64,000 nt of DNA from Maledivibacter halophilus. GTDB lineage: Bacteria > Bacillota > Clostridia > Peptostreptococcales > Caminicellaceae. Position 1 is the stretch's first letter, and every line of letters begins with the position of its first letter. The notes below the pieces were generated by a model. That model was not told the DNA's origin and searched no databases. It worked only from the letters and a program-made list of their open reading frames with translations. The DNA lies in contig NZ_FUZT01000006.1 in assembly GCF_900167445.1 (NCBI RefSeq), positions 1 to 64,000 of the forward strand, read 5' to 3'. Below, piece after piece: positions 24,063 to 33,083 of this stretch. The position numbers and the translations under genes were made by a program.

Positions 24063-26465
24063 ATGGGTGGCCTAGATACTATTTTTAAGCTTTCAGTCTT
24101 TGTAAATATGATAGATAACCTTACCGGGCCATCAAGGCAAATTAACTCAGCGGTAGATTCAACAACAAAACGACTTGACAATTTAAGACGAAGCTATGCT
24201 GAGACAGCCCAGACCGGAGCTATAGTCAGTGCTGCCGGAGTCGGGATAACAAAGGGGGTCTTATCCCCCGTTGAAGCCACCTTTGAAACACAAAAAGCCC
24301 TTGGGGAGCTTTCATCTGTAGGAATTGAAAACATGGAAGCCCTTGAAAAGGCTGCTGTAGAATTTTCCAACACCTGGTCTGGAACCACAAAGGCTGAATT
24401 CATTAGCTCCGCCTATGATATCAAATCAGGAATTTCCTCCCTTGCAGATGAAGGAGTTGCTCAGTACACAAAGCTCTCAGGCCTTACAGCAAAGGCTACA
24501 AAGTCATCGGTTGATGAAATGACCTCCTTATTTGCCACTGGATACGGTGTGTATAAGGACTTTTATTCAAATATGAGCGATATAGAATTTGGAGAAATGT
24601 TTTCAGCGGGCATATCAAGATCAGTAAAGCAGTTTAAGACAACTGGATCACAAATGGCCCAGGCAATAGAAACCCTGGGGGCATCGGCGACCACTGCCAA
24701 GGTACCCCTAGAGGAGCAGCTTGCAATTATGGGGATGCTCCAAGCTACAATGTCGGGCAGTGAAGCTGGCACAAAGTACAATTCCTTTATAAAAAATGCT
24801 GCAAAGGCCGGCAAGGAATTAGGCCTTACCTTTGTGGATACAAATAATGAGCTTTTATCCCTTCCTGAAATATTAGAAACCTTAAAGGGCAAGTTTGGAG
24901 AAACCATGGATGCTGCTGAAAAGTTGGAGCTTCAAAAGGCCTTTGGAAGACAAGAAGCTGTGGCCCTTGTTGATCTCCTTTACAACAAAACTGGGGATCT
25001 TCAAAGAAATATTGTAGATATGCATAAATCAATGGGTAAGGGAACTGAAATAGCCGAGGAAATGGCGGGAGTTATGAACAAAGACCCTGGAAGCCAATAT
25101 GAGCTTTTGAAGCAGCAGGCCCACAATCTTAAAGAAGAGATGGGCAAGTCCCTTATACCAACTGTCCTAAGCCTTATAAAAACTGGAAGTCAGCACATAG
25201 AAAATATAACCAAGTGGGTAAATAAAAACAAGGAACTTACCTCTATTATTATGAAGGTAGTTTTAGCTGTAGGTATATTGATTACCATATTCGGAGGAAT
25301 GCTTGCAGTTTTCGGCATAGGAGGAATGGTAGTTACTACTGCGATTAAAAACATGGTAATATTTAAAGGCGTTATTGGTAAATTAGGCTCTAATACGTTA
25401 AAAGCCGCCAAAGGAGTAGGCAGCCTCACCCTGAGGGTTGCTAAAATGGGACTGGAAATGGTTAAGACTGCTGGTGTAGGGATTAAAAACTTTGCTCTAG
25501 GCATCTTCAACATGACTAAGCAGGCTGTAATAGCAGGAGCTAAGGCTCTTCCGGGTTTGATAGGAAGCGTGTGGTCTTTTACAACAGCCCTATTAGCAAA
25601 CCCTATTACATGGATTGTGATTGGGGTTATCGCCCTTATTGCTGCTTTATATCTACTTTGGAAACATTTTGATAAGGTATCAAGCTTTGTTTCAGGAGTA
25701 TTTAACGGAGCTTTAAATTTAATAGGAAATGCCTTTGGCTGGGTTAAAGAAAAGGTGGACAGTCTTCCTCAAGGGTTTGTTTTACTACTTTCAGCTATAT
25801 TTCCAGTTATAGGTATTCCGGCTCTTATAATCAGGAATTGGGATAAGATAATTTCCTTCTTTAACAACCTTTTTAGCAACCTTACAAGCTTGTTTAGGGG
25901 GCTTCCAATAAAAATTAAAGAAGCTGTTCTTCAGAAGCTTAACATCTTTAAGGAGTCAGGAAAAAAGATAATGGAGACTTTAGGAAAAGGGATTACCGAT
26001 GGAGTTATGGCTCCTATAAACGCTGTTAAGAAGGGGCTTGCAAAAATAAGAAATCTTCTCCCCTTTTCCGATGCAAAGGAGGGCCCCTTGTCTCAGCTTA
26101 CTCTTAGTGGTAGAAAAATATTTCAGACTTTATCAGCGGGAATGGAAATTGAAGCTCCTATATTAAAAAGAACAACAGAGCTTGCCTTTGCAGGAATGAT
26201 AAATCCAGCAATGCCCCAATTTGAAAAGGCTTCTTTTGGAAGGGATCGAAGGATTGAGAAGATTGATTTAAAGGAAATTATCAAGGAAAAGGATAGCCAA
26301 AGCAGAGAAAAAATTTATTACAAGGAAGATGATAAGAAAATAATTATAGAAAAGCTTGAACTGAAGGTGGAAAATATCAAGGATATCGCCCAGTTGATGG
26401 ATATTATCAAGGAGCTTGAGGATCAAGTTGAGTCTGATACAGATGATGATGGAGATGATATTTAA
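24063..26465 (+). CDS. Tail tape measure protein
   Basis: The 800-aa product begins with a helical region typical of TP901-type tape measures (VFVNMIDNLTGPSRQINSAV, then the GLTAKATKSSVDEMTSLFATGYG segment). Hydrophobic segments lie at about 395-425 and 500-530, and a helical acidic C-terminus follows. Its length sets tail length, and family members are ejected with DNA. The start codon ATG follows AAGGTGGTGGG. Confidence 0.92.
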   Translation: MGGLDTIFKLSVFVNMIDNLTGPSRQINSAVDSTTKRLDNLRRSYAETAQTGAIVSAAGVGITKGVLSPVEATFETQKALGELSSVGIENMEALEKAAVEFSNTWSGTTKAEFISSAYDIKSGISSLADEGVAQYTKLSGLTAKATKSSVDEMTSLFATGYGVYKDFYSNMSDIEFGEMFSAGISRSVKQFKTTGSQMAQAIETLGASATTAKVPLEEQLAIMGMLQATMSGSEAGTKYNSFIKNAAKAGKELGLTFVDTNNELLSLPEILETLKGKFGETMDAAEKLELQKAFGRQEAVALVDLLYNKTGDLQRNIVDMHKSMGKGTEIAEEMAGVMNKDPGSQYELLKQQAHNLKEEMGKSLIPTVLSLIKTGSQHIENITKWVNKNKELTSIIMKVVLAVGILITIFGGMLAVFGIGGMVVTTAIKNMVIFKGVIGKLGSNTLKAAKGVGSLTLRVAKMGLEMVKTAGVGIKNFALGIFNMTKQAVIAGAKALPGLIGSVWSFTTALLANPITWIVIGVIALIAALYLLWKHFDKVSSFVSGVFNGALNLIGNAFGWVKEKVDSLPQGFVLLLSAIFPVIGIPALIIRNWDKIISFFNNLFSNLTSLFRGLPIKIKEAVLQKLNIFKESGKKIMETLGKGITDGVMAPINAVKKGLAKIRNLLPFSDAKEGPLSQLTLSGRKIFQTLSAGMEIEAPILKRTTELAFAGMINPAMPQFEKASFGRDRRIEKIDLKEIIKEKDSQSREKIYYKEDDKKIIIEKLELKVENIKDIAQLMDIIKELEDQVESDTDDDGDDI

Positions 26466-27046
26466 TGATTATAGTAGATACTGATATTGTTAAGGTTGGA
26501 GGTGTAATCCTCCCTGGAATCTTTCAAAAGCTAGAAATAGATTCAGATGTAAAGGTTGATGAGGTTGATGTTAAGGGAAAGTCAGTCAAGCCAAAGCAGG
26601 CCACGGGCTATGAGGATGCAAAAATAAAGCTTGTCATAGGACTTAGACCTAATAACCAGGAGGATGAGTTTGAGCAGCTTTCAAGGATTCAAAACATTTT
26701 TAAAAGACCTGGACAAGAAAAACCGAAGGTCTATGAAATATTCAACAAGCATTTGAATACTAGAGGCATTACCAGGGTTATCTTCAAAAAGCTTACCTCA
26801 AGGGAAGATAATAATAGCAATATCATAAAGGTTGTATGCGAGTTTTGGGAATACATTCCTATTACTATAAGATCAACAAAAACATCTTCAGTATCAAATA
26901 ATAATGAGTCTAGTATTAGCCCTAAATTAAATCTTATTAATGAGTACGAAACCTATTTAGAGGAAAGAAACAGCCCAATAGATAAAAGCAAAGCAACAGC
27001 AGCTATAGATGATGATATTGTTTGGAGGCCTTACTATGTTAAATGA
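26465..27046 (+). CDS. Baseplate/tube-initiator protein
   Basis: The 193-aa product has VDEVDVKGKSVKPKQATGYEDAKIKLVIGL (part), a pattern seen in tail proteins between tape measure and hub in Firmicutes contractile phages. It probably corresponds to the DNA circularisation or LysM position of Mu. It overlaps the tape measure by one base and the next gene by 11. Confidence 0.65.
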   Translation: MIIVDTDIVKVGGVILPGIFQKLEIDSDVKVDEVDVKGKSVKPKQATGYEDAKIKLVIGLRPNNQEDEFEQLSRIQNIFKRPGQEKPKVYEIFNKHLNTRGITRVIFKKLTSREDNNSNIIKVVCEFWEYIPITIRSTKTSSVSNNNESSISPKLNLINEYETYLEERNSPIDKSKATAAIDDDIVWRPYYVK

Positions 27047-27797
27047 AGAGTTCTTTTACCCCACTGTAAGTGTTAAGATAGGTTCATACTTTTTTGATAC
27101 TGGTGTAACTTTTGATGTCTTTTCATCAAAGGAGAAGCATTTTGACTGGGCGAAGGTAAGGTTTACGAAAGAATTTGTTGATAAAGTAAGTTTTAACAAA
27201 ATGGATGATGTGAAAATTTATTTAGGATATTCCGGAAATAATGAAGCTATATTTGATGGTTATGTGAAAAGAACTGTAAATACTGGGATGACATTAGATA
27301 ACGAAATTGTGGCAAAGGATGAAATGATAAAGCTTGAGGAGACACGAATTACAGAAACTTTTCTAAATGTATCCCCTCAAGAAATAATACAATATGGCCT
27401 AGATAAGGCTGGAATAAAAAACTATAAAATAAAATCTCAAACCTTTGTAAAAAAGCCTACGCTTGTAGTTGCACGAAAAAATATTGTTGAACTGATGGGT
27501 GAAGTAAATAGAATATGGGGAATAAATGAAAGATTCTTCTTTTTAGATAAAATATTTTACTGGGGAGAAATTCCAGATCAAGATGAAATTTACGAGTTTA
27601 TATATGGCGAAAACATTATTAATATGACTTTCAAAAATGGATTTTGGGTTTTTGAAACGATATCAGCTCCTTTTGTAAGGCATTCTCACAAAATTAATGT
27701 AACCCACCCAAGTATATCGGGGATTTTTGAAGTCTATAGAGTGCATTATTCTGTTAACGAAAAAGGCTTTCCAAGGACTGAGATTTATTTCATATAG
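27036..27797 (+). CDS. Baseplate hub protein (gpP / gpD-like)
   Basis: ATG at 27036 follows TTGGAGG. The 253-aa product has hub-style strands (VKIYLGYSGNNEAIFDGYVKRTVN, part) and a central SPQEIIQYGLDKAGI segment, as in late-control D/gpP hubs. It connects spike and tube. Confidence 0.75.
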   Translation: MLNEEFFYPTVSVKIGSYFFDTGVTFDVFSSKEKHFDWAKVRFTKEFVDKVSFNKMDDVKIYLGYSGNNEAIFDGYVKRTVNTGMTLDNEIVAKDEMIKLEETRITETFLNVSPQEIIQYGLDKAGIKNYKIKSQTFVKKPTLVVARKNIVELMGEVNRIWGINERFFFLDKIFYWGEIPDQDEIYEFIYGENIINMTFKNGFWVFETISAPFVRHSHKINVTHPSISGIFEVYRVHYSVNEKGFPRTEIYFI

Positions 27798-27811
27798 AGC
27801 ATGGAGGAAAA

Positions 27812-28093
27812 ATGGATCTATACAATTTAATCGTTAGAACAATTAGAAAGTTTTTAAAGGAGAAACATCCTGACCTTTATTCTATCCATTATCCAGTAAA
27901 AGCAGTTGTCACAAAATCTTATGAAGTTTTTGTTGATATAAGGCTCCTTGATAAGTATGGAAAGGCTAATGATGAGTACCCTGAAATACCAAAAGTAAAA
28001 GTGAGAAATAGTTACATGGTTGGGGATGTGGTAAGAGTCGGATTTTATTACAATGATTTAGGTATGCCTTATGTAGATGGAAAGGTTGATTGA
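27812..28093 (+). CDS. Baseplate spike-base protein, OB-fold-like (gp45 position)
   Basis: The 93-aa product has VKAVVTKSYEVFVDIRLLDKYG and VGDVVRVGFYYNDLGMPYVDGKV, fitting the OB-fold base of a gpV/gp45 spike. It lacks the long C-terminal beta-helix of Mu gp45, so the needle tip may be short or separate. Confidence 0.65.
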   Translation: MDLYNLIVRTIRKFLKEKHPDLYSIHYPVKAVVTKSYEVFVDIRLLDKYGKANDEYPEIPKVKVRNSYMVGDVVRVGFYYNDLGMPYVDGKVD

Positions 28094-28095
28094 CT

Positions 28096-28515
28096 GTGAG
28101 TACAATTGAAGAATTAATTGGGTCTGACATCTTAATTGATGATCAAGGGAATTTTGTTAGGGCTCCTGATGGTGATGCTGAAATTGTAACTGAATATGAT
28201 TGCCTAATTCAGGAAATTAGAAATGAAATGAATACACAGCCTGGCGATCTTTTCTATGACAAAGAATATGGTTATGGGCTTTTAGAATTTATACAAAAAC
28301 AAAACAATGAAATAAATAGACTGGAATTTACCCAAAGAATAAAAACTAAGCTTTCAAGGAATGAATTTATAAGTCCTGACTCTATAAAAGTAAATATTTC
28401 TAATTGGGATTTAAAAGCAATTACAACAAGTGTAAAATTTAGGATTTTGGATAAAGAAATTGAGTTAGCACTCACTGTGGCAGATAGAGTTAATGTTGAG
28501 GTGGTGAACGTGTAA
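28096..28515 (+). CDS. Baseplate wedge protein (DUF2634 / gp46, W-like)
   Basis: GTG at 28096 is better spaced from GGAAAGG than the in-frame TTG at 28090. The 139-aa product has the gp25/W-like motif (EIRNEMNTQPGDLFYDKEYGYGL). It is coupled to the baseplate J gene by overlap. Confidence 0.82.
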   Translation: MSTIEELIGSDILIDDQGNFVRAPDGDAEIVTEYDCLIQEIRNEMNTQPGDLFYDKEYGYGLLEFIQKQNNEINRLEFTQRIKTKLSRNEFISPDSIKVNISNWDLKAITTSVKFRILDKEIELALTVADRVNVEVVNV

Positions 28516-29651
28516 TGGATGAAAAGGATCTTAATTCAATTCTTCCTATACCTAACCTAGATGAAATGAGCAATCAAGTAGAAAAAGAGCTTGATGCCAA
28601 TGATTTTAAGATTAAGAATTTTAGAGCTGGCAAGATATTTAAAGCATTGGAAATGATATTTCTTAAGTCGGTAAATGAACTCTACAAGTTGCTGTTACAA
28701 GTAGTATCTATGGTTTTTTTACCAGATGCTAAAGGCGTTTGGCTGGATTTAAAGGCAAGGGAATTTGGGAAGGAAAGAAAACAAGCAATCAAAACTGAGG
28801 GAAGCATAACAGTAGGCAGAAACACAAGTGATGGGATGTCTAAACAGATTCCTAAAGGAACTATATTTAAAACTGATGTCTACCAAAATGATAAAATTCT
28901 ACGGTTTATATCGACGAAAACTGTAGTTATGCAAGCGGATGATCTAAAGGCATATATTCCTGTTAAAGCTGAATTCCCTGGGTCTATATATAACGTGTCT
29001 TCTGGTATGATAAAATATTCGGTTCAGCATATTCCAGGCATTGATTATATAACCAATGAAATCAATTGGCTAATCAAGGAAGGAACTGATGAAGAGAGTG
29101 ATGATTCCTTAAGGAAAAGATGTGAAAACACTTGGGCTGAACTTGCTGCCTTTCCTATTGGAGACACCTATAGGTCTTATGTAAATAATGTTAATGGGGT
29201 ACTTACTGTATTTGTTGATGACCAGCATCCAAGGGGACAAGGAACCATCGATATAATTGTTACTGGAGTTGCAGGCCTTCCCACTGAAGCACTTCTTCAA
29301 TCAGTTAGAGAAAAGATTGAAGAGATTAAAGGACCATATGATGATGTCTTGGTTTATGGGCCTGAAGCGATTTATCAGGATATTGATGTAACTGTTTATA
29401 TAGATGATATATATGGAGATGAAACACAAATAAAATTAGAAGCAGAAAATATTATAAAAAGTTTATTTACCATAAATGATGAGAATTCAGGAAACAAACT
29501 ATATAGAGCTAAGATAAGCCATAAACTTATGAGTATAGAAAATGTAATTAATGTGATAGTTAATAATCCCTTGGAGGACGTATCTTTGGAGATTAAAAAT
29601 CTTATTATACTAAGGGATGTTACGGTAAATGTGGTCAAGGAGAGTAGTTAA
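28515..29651 (+). CDS. Baseplate J-like protein (gp47)
   Basis: The 378-aa product has typical baseplate_J segments: FLPDAKGVWLDLKAREFG, PKGTIFKTD, GTDEESDDSLRKRCENTW and YVNNVNGVLTVFV. It forms the wedge around the hub. Confidence 0.92.
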   Translation: MDEKDLNSILPIPNLDEMSNQVEKELDANDFKIKNFRAGKIFKALEMIFLKSVNELYKLLLQVVSMVFLPDAKGVWLDLKAREFGKERKQAIKTEGSITVGRNTSDGMSKQIPKGTIFKTDVYQNDKILRFISTKTVVMQADDLKAYIPVKAEFPGSIYNVSSGMIKYSVQHIPGIDYITNEINWLIKEGTDEESDDSLRKRCENTWAELAAFPIGDTYRSYVNNVNGVLTVFVDDQHPRGQGTIDIIVTGVAGLPTEALLQSVREKIEEIKGPYDDVLVYGPEAIYQDIDVTVYIDDIYGDETQIKLEAENIIKSLFTINDENSGNKLYRAKISHKLMSIENVINVIVNNPLEDVSLEIKNLIILRDVTVNVVKESS

Positions 29652-29653
29652 TC

Positions 29654-30610
29654 ATGAAGTTTACTGAATATTTATGGTATCTAGCTCACAGACCATTAAA
29701 ATTATCAGAACCTAGTGAAAGTGATGCATATAAACTATTTAAAGTATTAGGGAATGTTTTAGACCAAGTAAAAGAAAAAATATTTCTAATAAGAAGACAG
29801 GCTCTTATTTACACCGCTTCTGGAAAGGCTCTTGATAAACATGGAGAAGGAAGAAAATTAAAAAGGTTTGCAGGGGAAACCGATGAGAGTTACAAAAAAA
29901 GGCTATTGGCAAAATGGGAAATAGCTATTATGGCAGGAAGCAAGAAAGCTATTTTACTAACTTTAAAAGCTCTTGGTTATGAACAATCCTATATAGAACC
30001 CTTTTACGTACACGATCCTGAAAGATGGGCTGAGTTTATTATTTATCTTGGAAGCGTTAAGGCTAGCGATATAGATGATATCGGTGTCATAAATAAAGAA
30101 ATTATGAAGGTTAAATCCGCAAGTAGTTTACCATCCTACGGGATAGAAGAAAGTTCAAATATAAGAATTGGATCAAGCTTCCGGTCTGGATATTCAAGAT
30201 TACCTTTATGCAATACAATATCATGCGGAATGTGGCCACAACCTAACAATCAAGGTAAAGCGTTTAATAGCATGTTAAATGTAGAATCCTTTAGCAAGAA
30301 TGTTCAAGTAAAATATCCAAAAGCAGGCTTTACAAATGCTTCTAATGAAAAGTATATAAAGGAAATATATGCTCAATATTGTGATTTTAAATCAGGGTTT
30401 AAAACTTTTGAAAACTTACAAACAAGAATAATTGAATATATAAGGTGTAATCAAATTTTGTCAGGGGTTTATCCAGATAAACAAACCATTGCTAAAATAT
30501 TTGAAAGCTATCTAGAAATAGATAATTACAATAAAGATGGTTTGAGCGAATACCCCTTATGCGGTATAGCGAGATGTGAAGGAAGTGATTTTAATGAAGA
30601 CGTTGACTAA
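29654..30610 (+). CDS. Tail protein I / gp48-like baseplate protein
   Basis: The 318-aa product starts with EYLWYLAHRPLKLSEPSESDAYKL (part) and has GRKLKRFAGETDESYKKRL, as in DUF2313/gp48 proteins following baseplate J. The C-terminal 140 residues contain several cysteines and are less typical. Confidence 0.8.
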   Translation: MKFTEYLWYLAHRPLKLSEPSESDAYKLFKVLGNVLDQVKEKIFLIRRQALIYTASGKALDKHGEGRKLKRFAGETDESYKKRLLAKWEIAIMAGSKKAILLTLKALGYEQSYIEPFYVHDPERWAEFIIYLGSVKASDIDDIGVINKEIMKVKSASSLPSYGIEESSNIRIGSSFRSGYSRLPLCNTISCGMWPQPNNQGKAFNSMLNVESFSKNVQVKYPKAGFTNASNEKYIKEIYAQYCDFKSGFKTFENLQTRIIEYIRCNQILSGVYPDKQTIAKIFESYLEIDNYNKDGLSEYPLCGIARCEGSDFNEDVD

Positions 30611-30899
30611 TATAGGTATCAGGAAGCAGGCCCAAAGATTTATAAATTCTCTATCTCATGCTACCTATGAGTTGAATGGAGATGAAAAACAAATTGATAT
30701 TTTCAAATCATCTATAGATGATAATACTGTCAAGATATATGTGTATCTTGATGATTCTGTAGAAGGTGAAATTGATAATATAAAACTTATTGATATAGAT
30801 GGCGATGCTATAGCTCATGCATCTAGAGTTTTTATTAAGCCTTCCCAAAAAGGCTTATATACTGTTTTTAAGTATAGGTTTGTAGAAGTGGAGGGATAG
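30594..30899 (+). CDS. Tail-region protein, unknown
   Basis: ATG at 30594 follows GGAAGTGA. The 101-aa, beta-rich product (VKIYVYLDDSVEGEIDNIKLID, part) sits between baseplate and fibre genes and overlaps the previous gene by 17 bases. It may support fibre attachment. Confidence 0.6.
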   Translation: MKTLTNIGIRKQAQRFINSLSHATYELNGDEKQIDIFKSSIDDNTVKIYVYLDDSVEGEIDNIKLIDIDGDAIAHASRVFIKPSQKGLYTVFKYRFVEVEG

Positions 30900-30902
30900 A
30901 AG

Positions 30903-31214
30903 ATGGATAGGTATGATAAAAATTATTGGAAAGATCATATTGTTGATATTGATACAGAAGAAGTAATTCAAGAAGGCACTCCAATAAGTGCTAGAAGGAT
31001 GAATCACATTGAGGATGGTATATACAATGTAACAGATGAAACAATTAATAATTCTAACAACATAACAAGTCTTGCTGTAGAGGTTGCAATTTTAAAAAAT
31101 GCTTCGCTGAATAATTTAACAAATAATGTATTCTTTGAAAACTTTGATAATCTGGATAGCGTAGAGATTGAAAATGGAATATATGACCCAGTTGAAAAAA
31201 AGATTTATGTATAA
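30903..31214 (+). CDS. Short tail-fibre base protein, probably truncated
   Basis: EEVIQEGTPISARRMNHIEDGI is a common N-terminal motif of clostridial phage tail fibres, where it is usually followed by a much longer fibre. Here the protein ends after 103 residues, at the edge of the DGR. It either serves as a short adaptor or lost its distal part when the DGR cassette arrived. Confidence 0.65.
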   Translation: MDRYDKNYWKDHIVDIDTEEVIQEGTPISARRMNHIEDGIYNVTDETINNSNNITSLAVEVAILKNASLNNLTNNVFFENFDNLDSVEIENGIYDPVEKKIYV

Positions 31215-31446
31215 AGTTGCTTGCAGCAAGAGTGAGCTAAGCTGTATTATATCAAACTTATTTCAGGAGCTGCTTCCTATATGTGATAATTGCAAGAATG
31301 ATACTATCAGGATAAAGGGTATAGTGGCTGGGACTGATAAAGTGGCATCTATTGAAATAACTGACTATGGATGCAACTACTATGGCGATATTGCAGCTAT
31401 AGAAAACATTAGAGAAAAAAGGTGTTTACAATCATGCAGCCTTTAA
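31207..31446 (+). CDS. Small ORF between fibre base and avd, unknown
   Basis: The frame is open from 31168, with ATG at 31207, inside the end of the preceding gene. The product is about 79 aa with seven cysteines (including ICDNC) and a likely strand pattern (RIKGIVAGTDKVASIEITDYG). No good ribosome site is seen. It overlaps the accessory gene by 13 bases, which suggests it is translated in series with the DGR genes. I cannot assign a function. Confidence 0.5.
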   Translation: MYKVACSKSELSCIISNLFQELLPICDNCKNDTIRIKGIVAGTDKVASIEITDYGCNYYGDIAAIENIREKRCLQSCSL

Positions 31447-31766
31447 TATTACAGAAAAAAGCTGAGGTCTTTTTAAATTCTATCTATCCAGTATTACAAA
31501 GGTTTCCAAAGGCTGAAAAGTTTTGTTTATGTCAAGAGATAAAGCAAGCTTGTTACAGAGTTATACGAAATGTTATGATGGCAAATGCTTTAAAGAAATA
31601 TAGACTTAAATATTTACATGAAGTGGATGCAGACCTTAAGCTGCTTCTTGTATTATTCGGTATAGCCAGAGAACAAAAGTATATCAGCAAAAAGAAAGCT
31701 ATGGAGCTACAAGATAAAATATCAGAGCTTGGAAGAATTACTGGCGGCTTAATGAAGAAAGCTTAA
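31434..31766 (+). CDS. avd: DGR accessory variability determinant (Avd-like four-helix protein)
   Basis: The 110-aa all-helical product carries the Avd/four-helix signature: RFPKAEKFCLCQEIKQACY, a basic helix, LLLVLFGIAREQKYISKKKA and the ending ELGRITGGLMKK. Avd pentamers bind the reverse transcriptase and template RNA and are needed for mutagenic retrohoming in Bordetella phage BPP-1. ATG at 31434 has AAGGTG 9 bases upstream; GTG at 31422 is an alternative. The template repeat begins 25 bases after its stop. Confidence 0.88.
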   Translation: MQPLILQKKAEVFLNSIYPVLQRFPKAEKFCLCQEIKQACYRVIRNVMMANALKKYRLKYLHEVDADLKLLLVLFGIAREQKYISKKKAMELQDKISELGRITGGLMKKA

Positions 31767-31774
31767 TATATGCA

Positions 31775-31960
31775 GGGTTGGCTCTGTTTGACGTCCTATC
31801 GTGCTATTCGTGGCAACAATTCGGCTCGGAGGTGGAACTACAATACTGCGTCGAATCGTAACGATGACATCGGCTGGCGTCCCGCCCTGTAAATACCGTT
31901 TGACTGGTGCGTTTACGGATTCACCAGCATGACCCTAGAATTTCAGGGGAGAGCCAATCC
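31775..31960 (+). ncRNA. Putative structured DGR template RNA
   Basis: GGGTTGGCTCT (31775-31785) pairs with AGAGCCAATCC (31950-31960), 11 pairs with one G-U, enclosing the whole template repeat. Inside, CTGGTG (31904-31909) pairs with CACCAG (31922-31927), and a small hairpin with a CACC/GGTG stem follows outside the arms at about 31973. Such structure fits an RNA held by Avd and the reverse transcriptase. The extent of the real transcript is unknown. Confidence 0.65.
31791..31884 (+). repeat. DGR template repeat (TR)
   Basis: The 94-base segment aligns without gaps to 33640-33733 at a constant offset of 1849. Thirteen mismatches all fall on adenines of this copy (21 adenines in total), with none at the 73 other bases. 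Read in the target frame it contains five AAC/AAT codons that changed, the codon type that can be mutated widely without giving stops. The segment is not part of a supported gene. Confidence 0.96.
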
Positions 31961-32024
31961 TTCACCTTCAGGTGTAAACACATGAACAAGTCATTTTTGC
32001 CAAGCCTAGAAAGAGGATGCCATA

Positions 32025-33083
32025 ATGACGAAGTTATTTAATAAAGTAATTGATTATAAAAACCTTGAAGTTAGCTATAAGAACACCAAGAAAGGTTGTC
32101 GCAAATTTAGAAAAGATACTATTCTCTTTGATATGTGCAGAGAAAGAAACTTAGTCAGGCTCTGGCGAGAGCTGAAACACAAGAGGTATGAAATGGGCTC
32201 ATACATTAGATTTAAAGTATATGAGCCAAAAGAAAGAATGGTGAGTGCCCCAAGAATCAAAGATAAGATAGTCCAATTTGCAGTCCATAACATACTTCAA
32301 GAGGTTTACATGCCAGTATTTATTAATACGTCATATGCATGTTTAGAAGGAAGAGGAACTCATAAGGCTGTTGAAAATGTGCAGCACAACATGAGGCTTT
32401 GCAAGTGGAAATATGGAGATGGATGGGTTCTTAAAATGGATGTCAGAAAGTTCTTTTATTCAATCAATAGAGATATCCTGAAAAATATCTTGAGGAAGAA
32501 AATCAAAGATACTGATATGCTTTGGCTCTTGGATAAAATCATAGATTCTTCTCCAGAAGGAGAAAAAGGCATTCCGCTTGGGAATGTTACGAGTCAGGAT
32601 TTTGCTAACATTTACCTCAATGAGGTAGACCAGTTCGCAAAGCGATACTTGGGAATCAAGTGGTATACGAGATATATGGATGACATTATCATTGTTACAA
32701 AAACAAAACATGAAGCTCAGGAGTATCTTGGAAAGATTAAGTGGTTCCTGAAGGAAAAGCTTGACCTTGAAACTAATAGAAAGACTAAAATTTTTCCTAT
32801 AAGTCAAGGTGTAAATGCGTATGGTTACAAGATATGGACTACTCACAAGCTTCTTAGAAATCAGTCTAAAAGAGCTATGAAAAGAAGAATCAAGGCAATG
32901 GATAAAAAGCTGAGAAATGGAAAAATGACTGAAAAGGAAGTTGTTCAAGCTGTTAATAGTTGGCTTGGACACGCAAGACATTCAAATAGCTTTAATCTTT
33001 GTAAAAAGATATTTAAGAAATATCCTTATGTAAAAATTGAAAAGGAAGGTGAATACTTTGGCAGAATATTTAGGAGTTGTTGA
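32025..33083 (+). CDS. DGR-type reverse transcriptase
   Basis: The 352-aa product has the reverse-transcriptase blocks in order: VLKMDVRKFFYSI (first metal-binding Asp), IPLGNVTSQDFANIYLNEVDQF (LGNVTSQ at 185-191, the DGR-type variant of motif 4) and RYMDDIIIV (YMDD at 217-220). A basic thumb region follows. There is no maturase or endonuclease domain, which argues against a group II intron. It copies the TR RNA with adenine-specific errors. Its 3' end overlaps the target gene by 26 bases. Confidence 0.95.
   Translation: MTKLFNKVIDYKNLEVSYKNTKKGCRKFRKDTILFDMCRERNLVRLWRELKHKRYEMGSYIRFKVYEPKERMVSAPRIKDKIVQFAVHNILQEVYMPVFINTSYACLEGRGTHKAVENVQHNMRLCKWKYGDGWVLKMDVRKFFYSINRDILKNILRKKIKDTDMLWLLDKIIDSSPEGEKGIPLGNVTSQDFANIYLNEVDQFAKRYLGIKWYTRYMDDIIIVTKTKHEAQEYLGKIKWFLKEKLDLETNRKTKIFPISQGVNAYGYKIWTTHKLLRNQSKRAMKRRIKAMDKKLRNGKMTEKEVVQAVNSWLGHARHSNSFNLCKKIFKKYPYVKIEKEGEYFGRIFRSC

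Noticed and set aside
31777..31890. TR region as a protein-coding gene
   Set aside because: The frame matching the VR ends in a stop just after the repeat and has no start or ribosome site. It is best explained as template.
32025..33083. Group II intron or retron reverse transcriptase
   Set aside because: There is no maturase or endonuclease domain and no intron RNA structure or msr/msd. The TR/VR pair with adenine-only changes shows a DGR.
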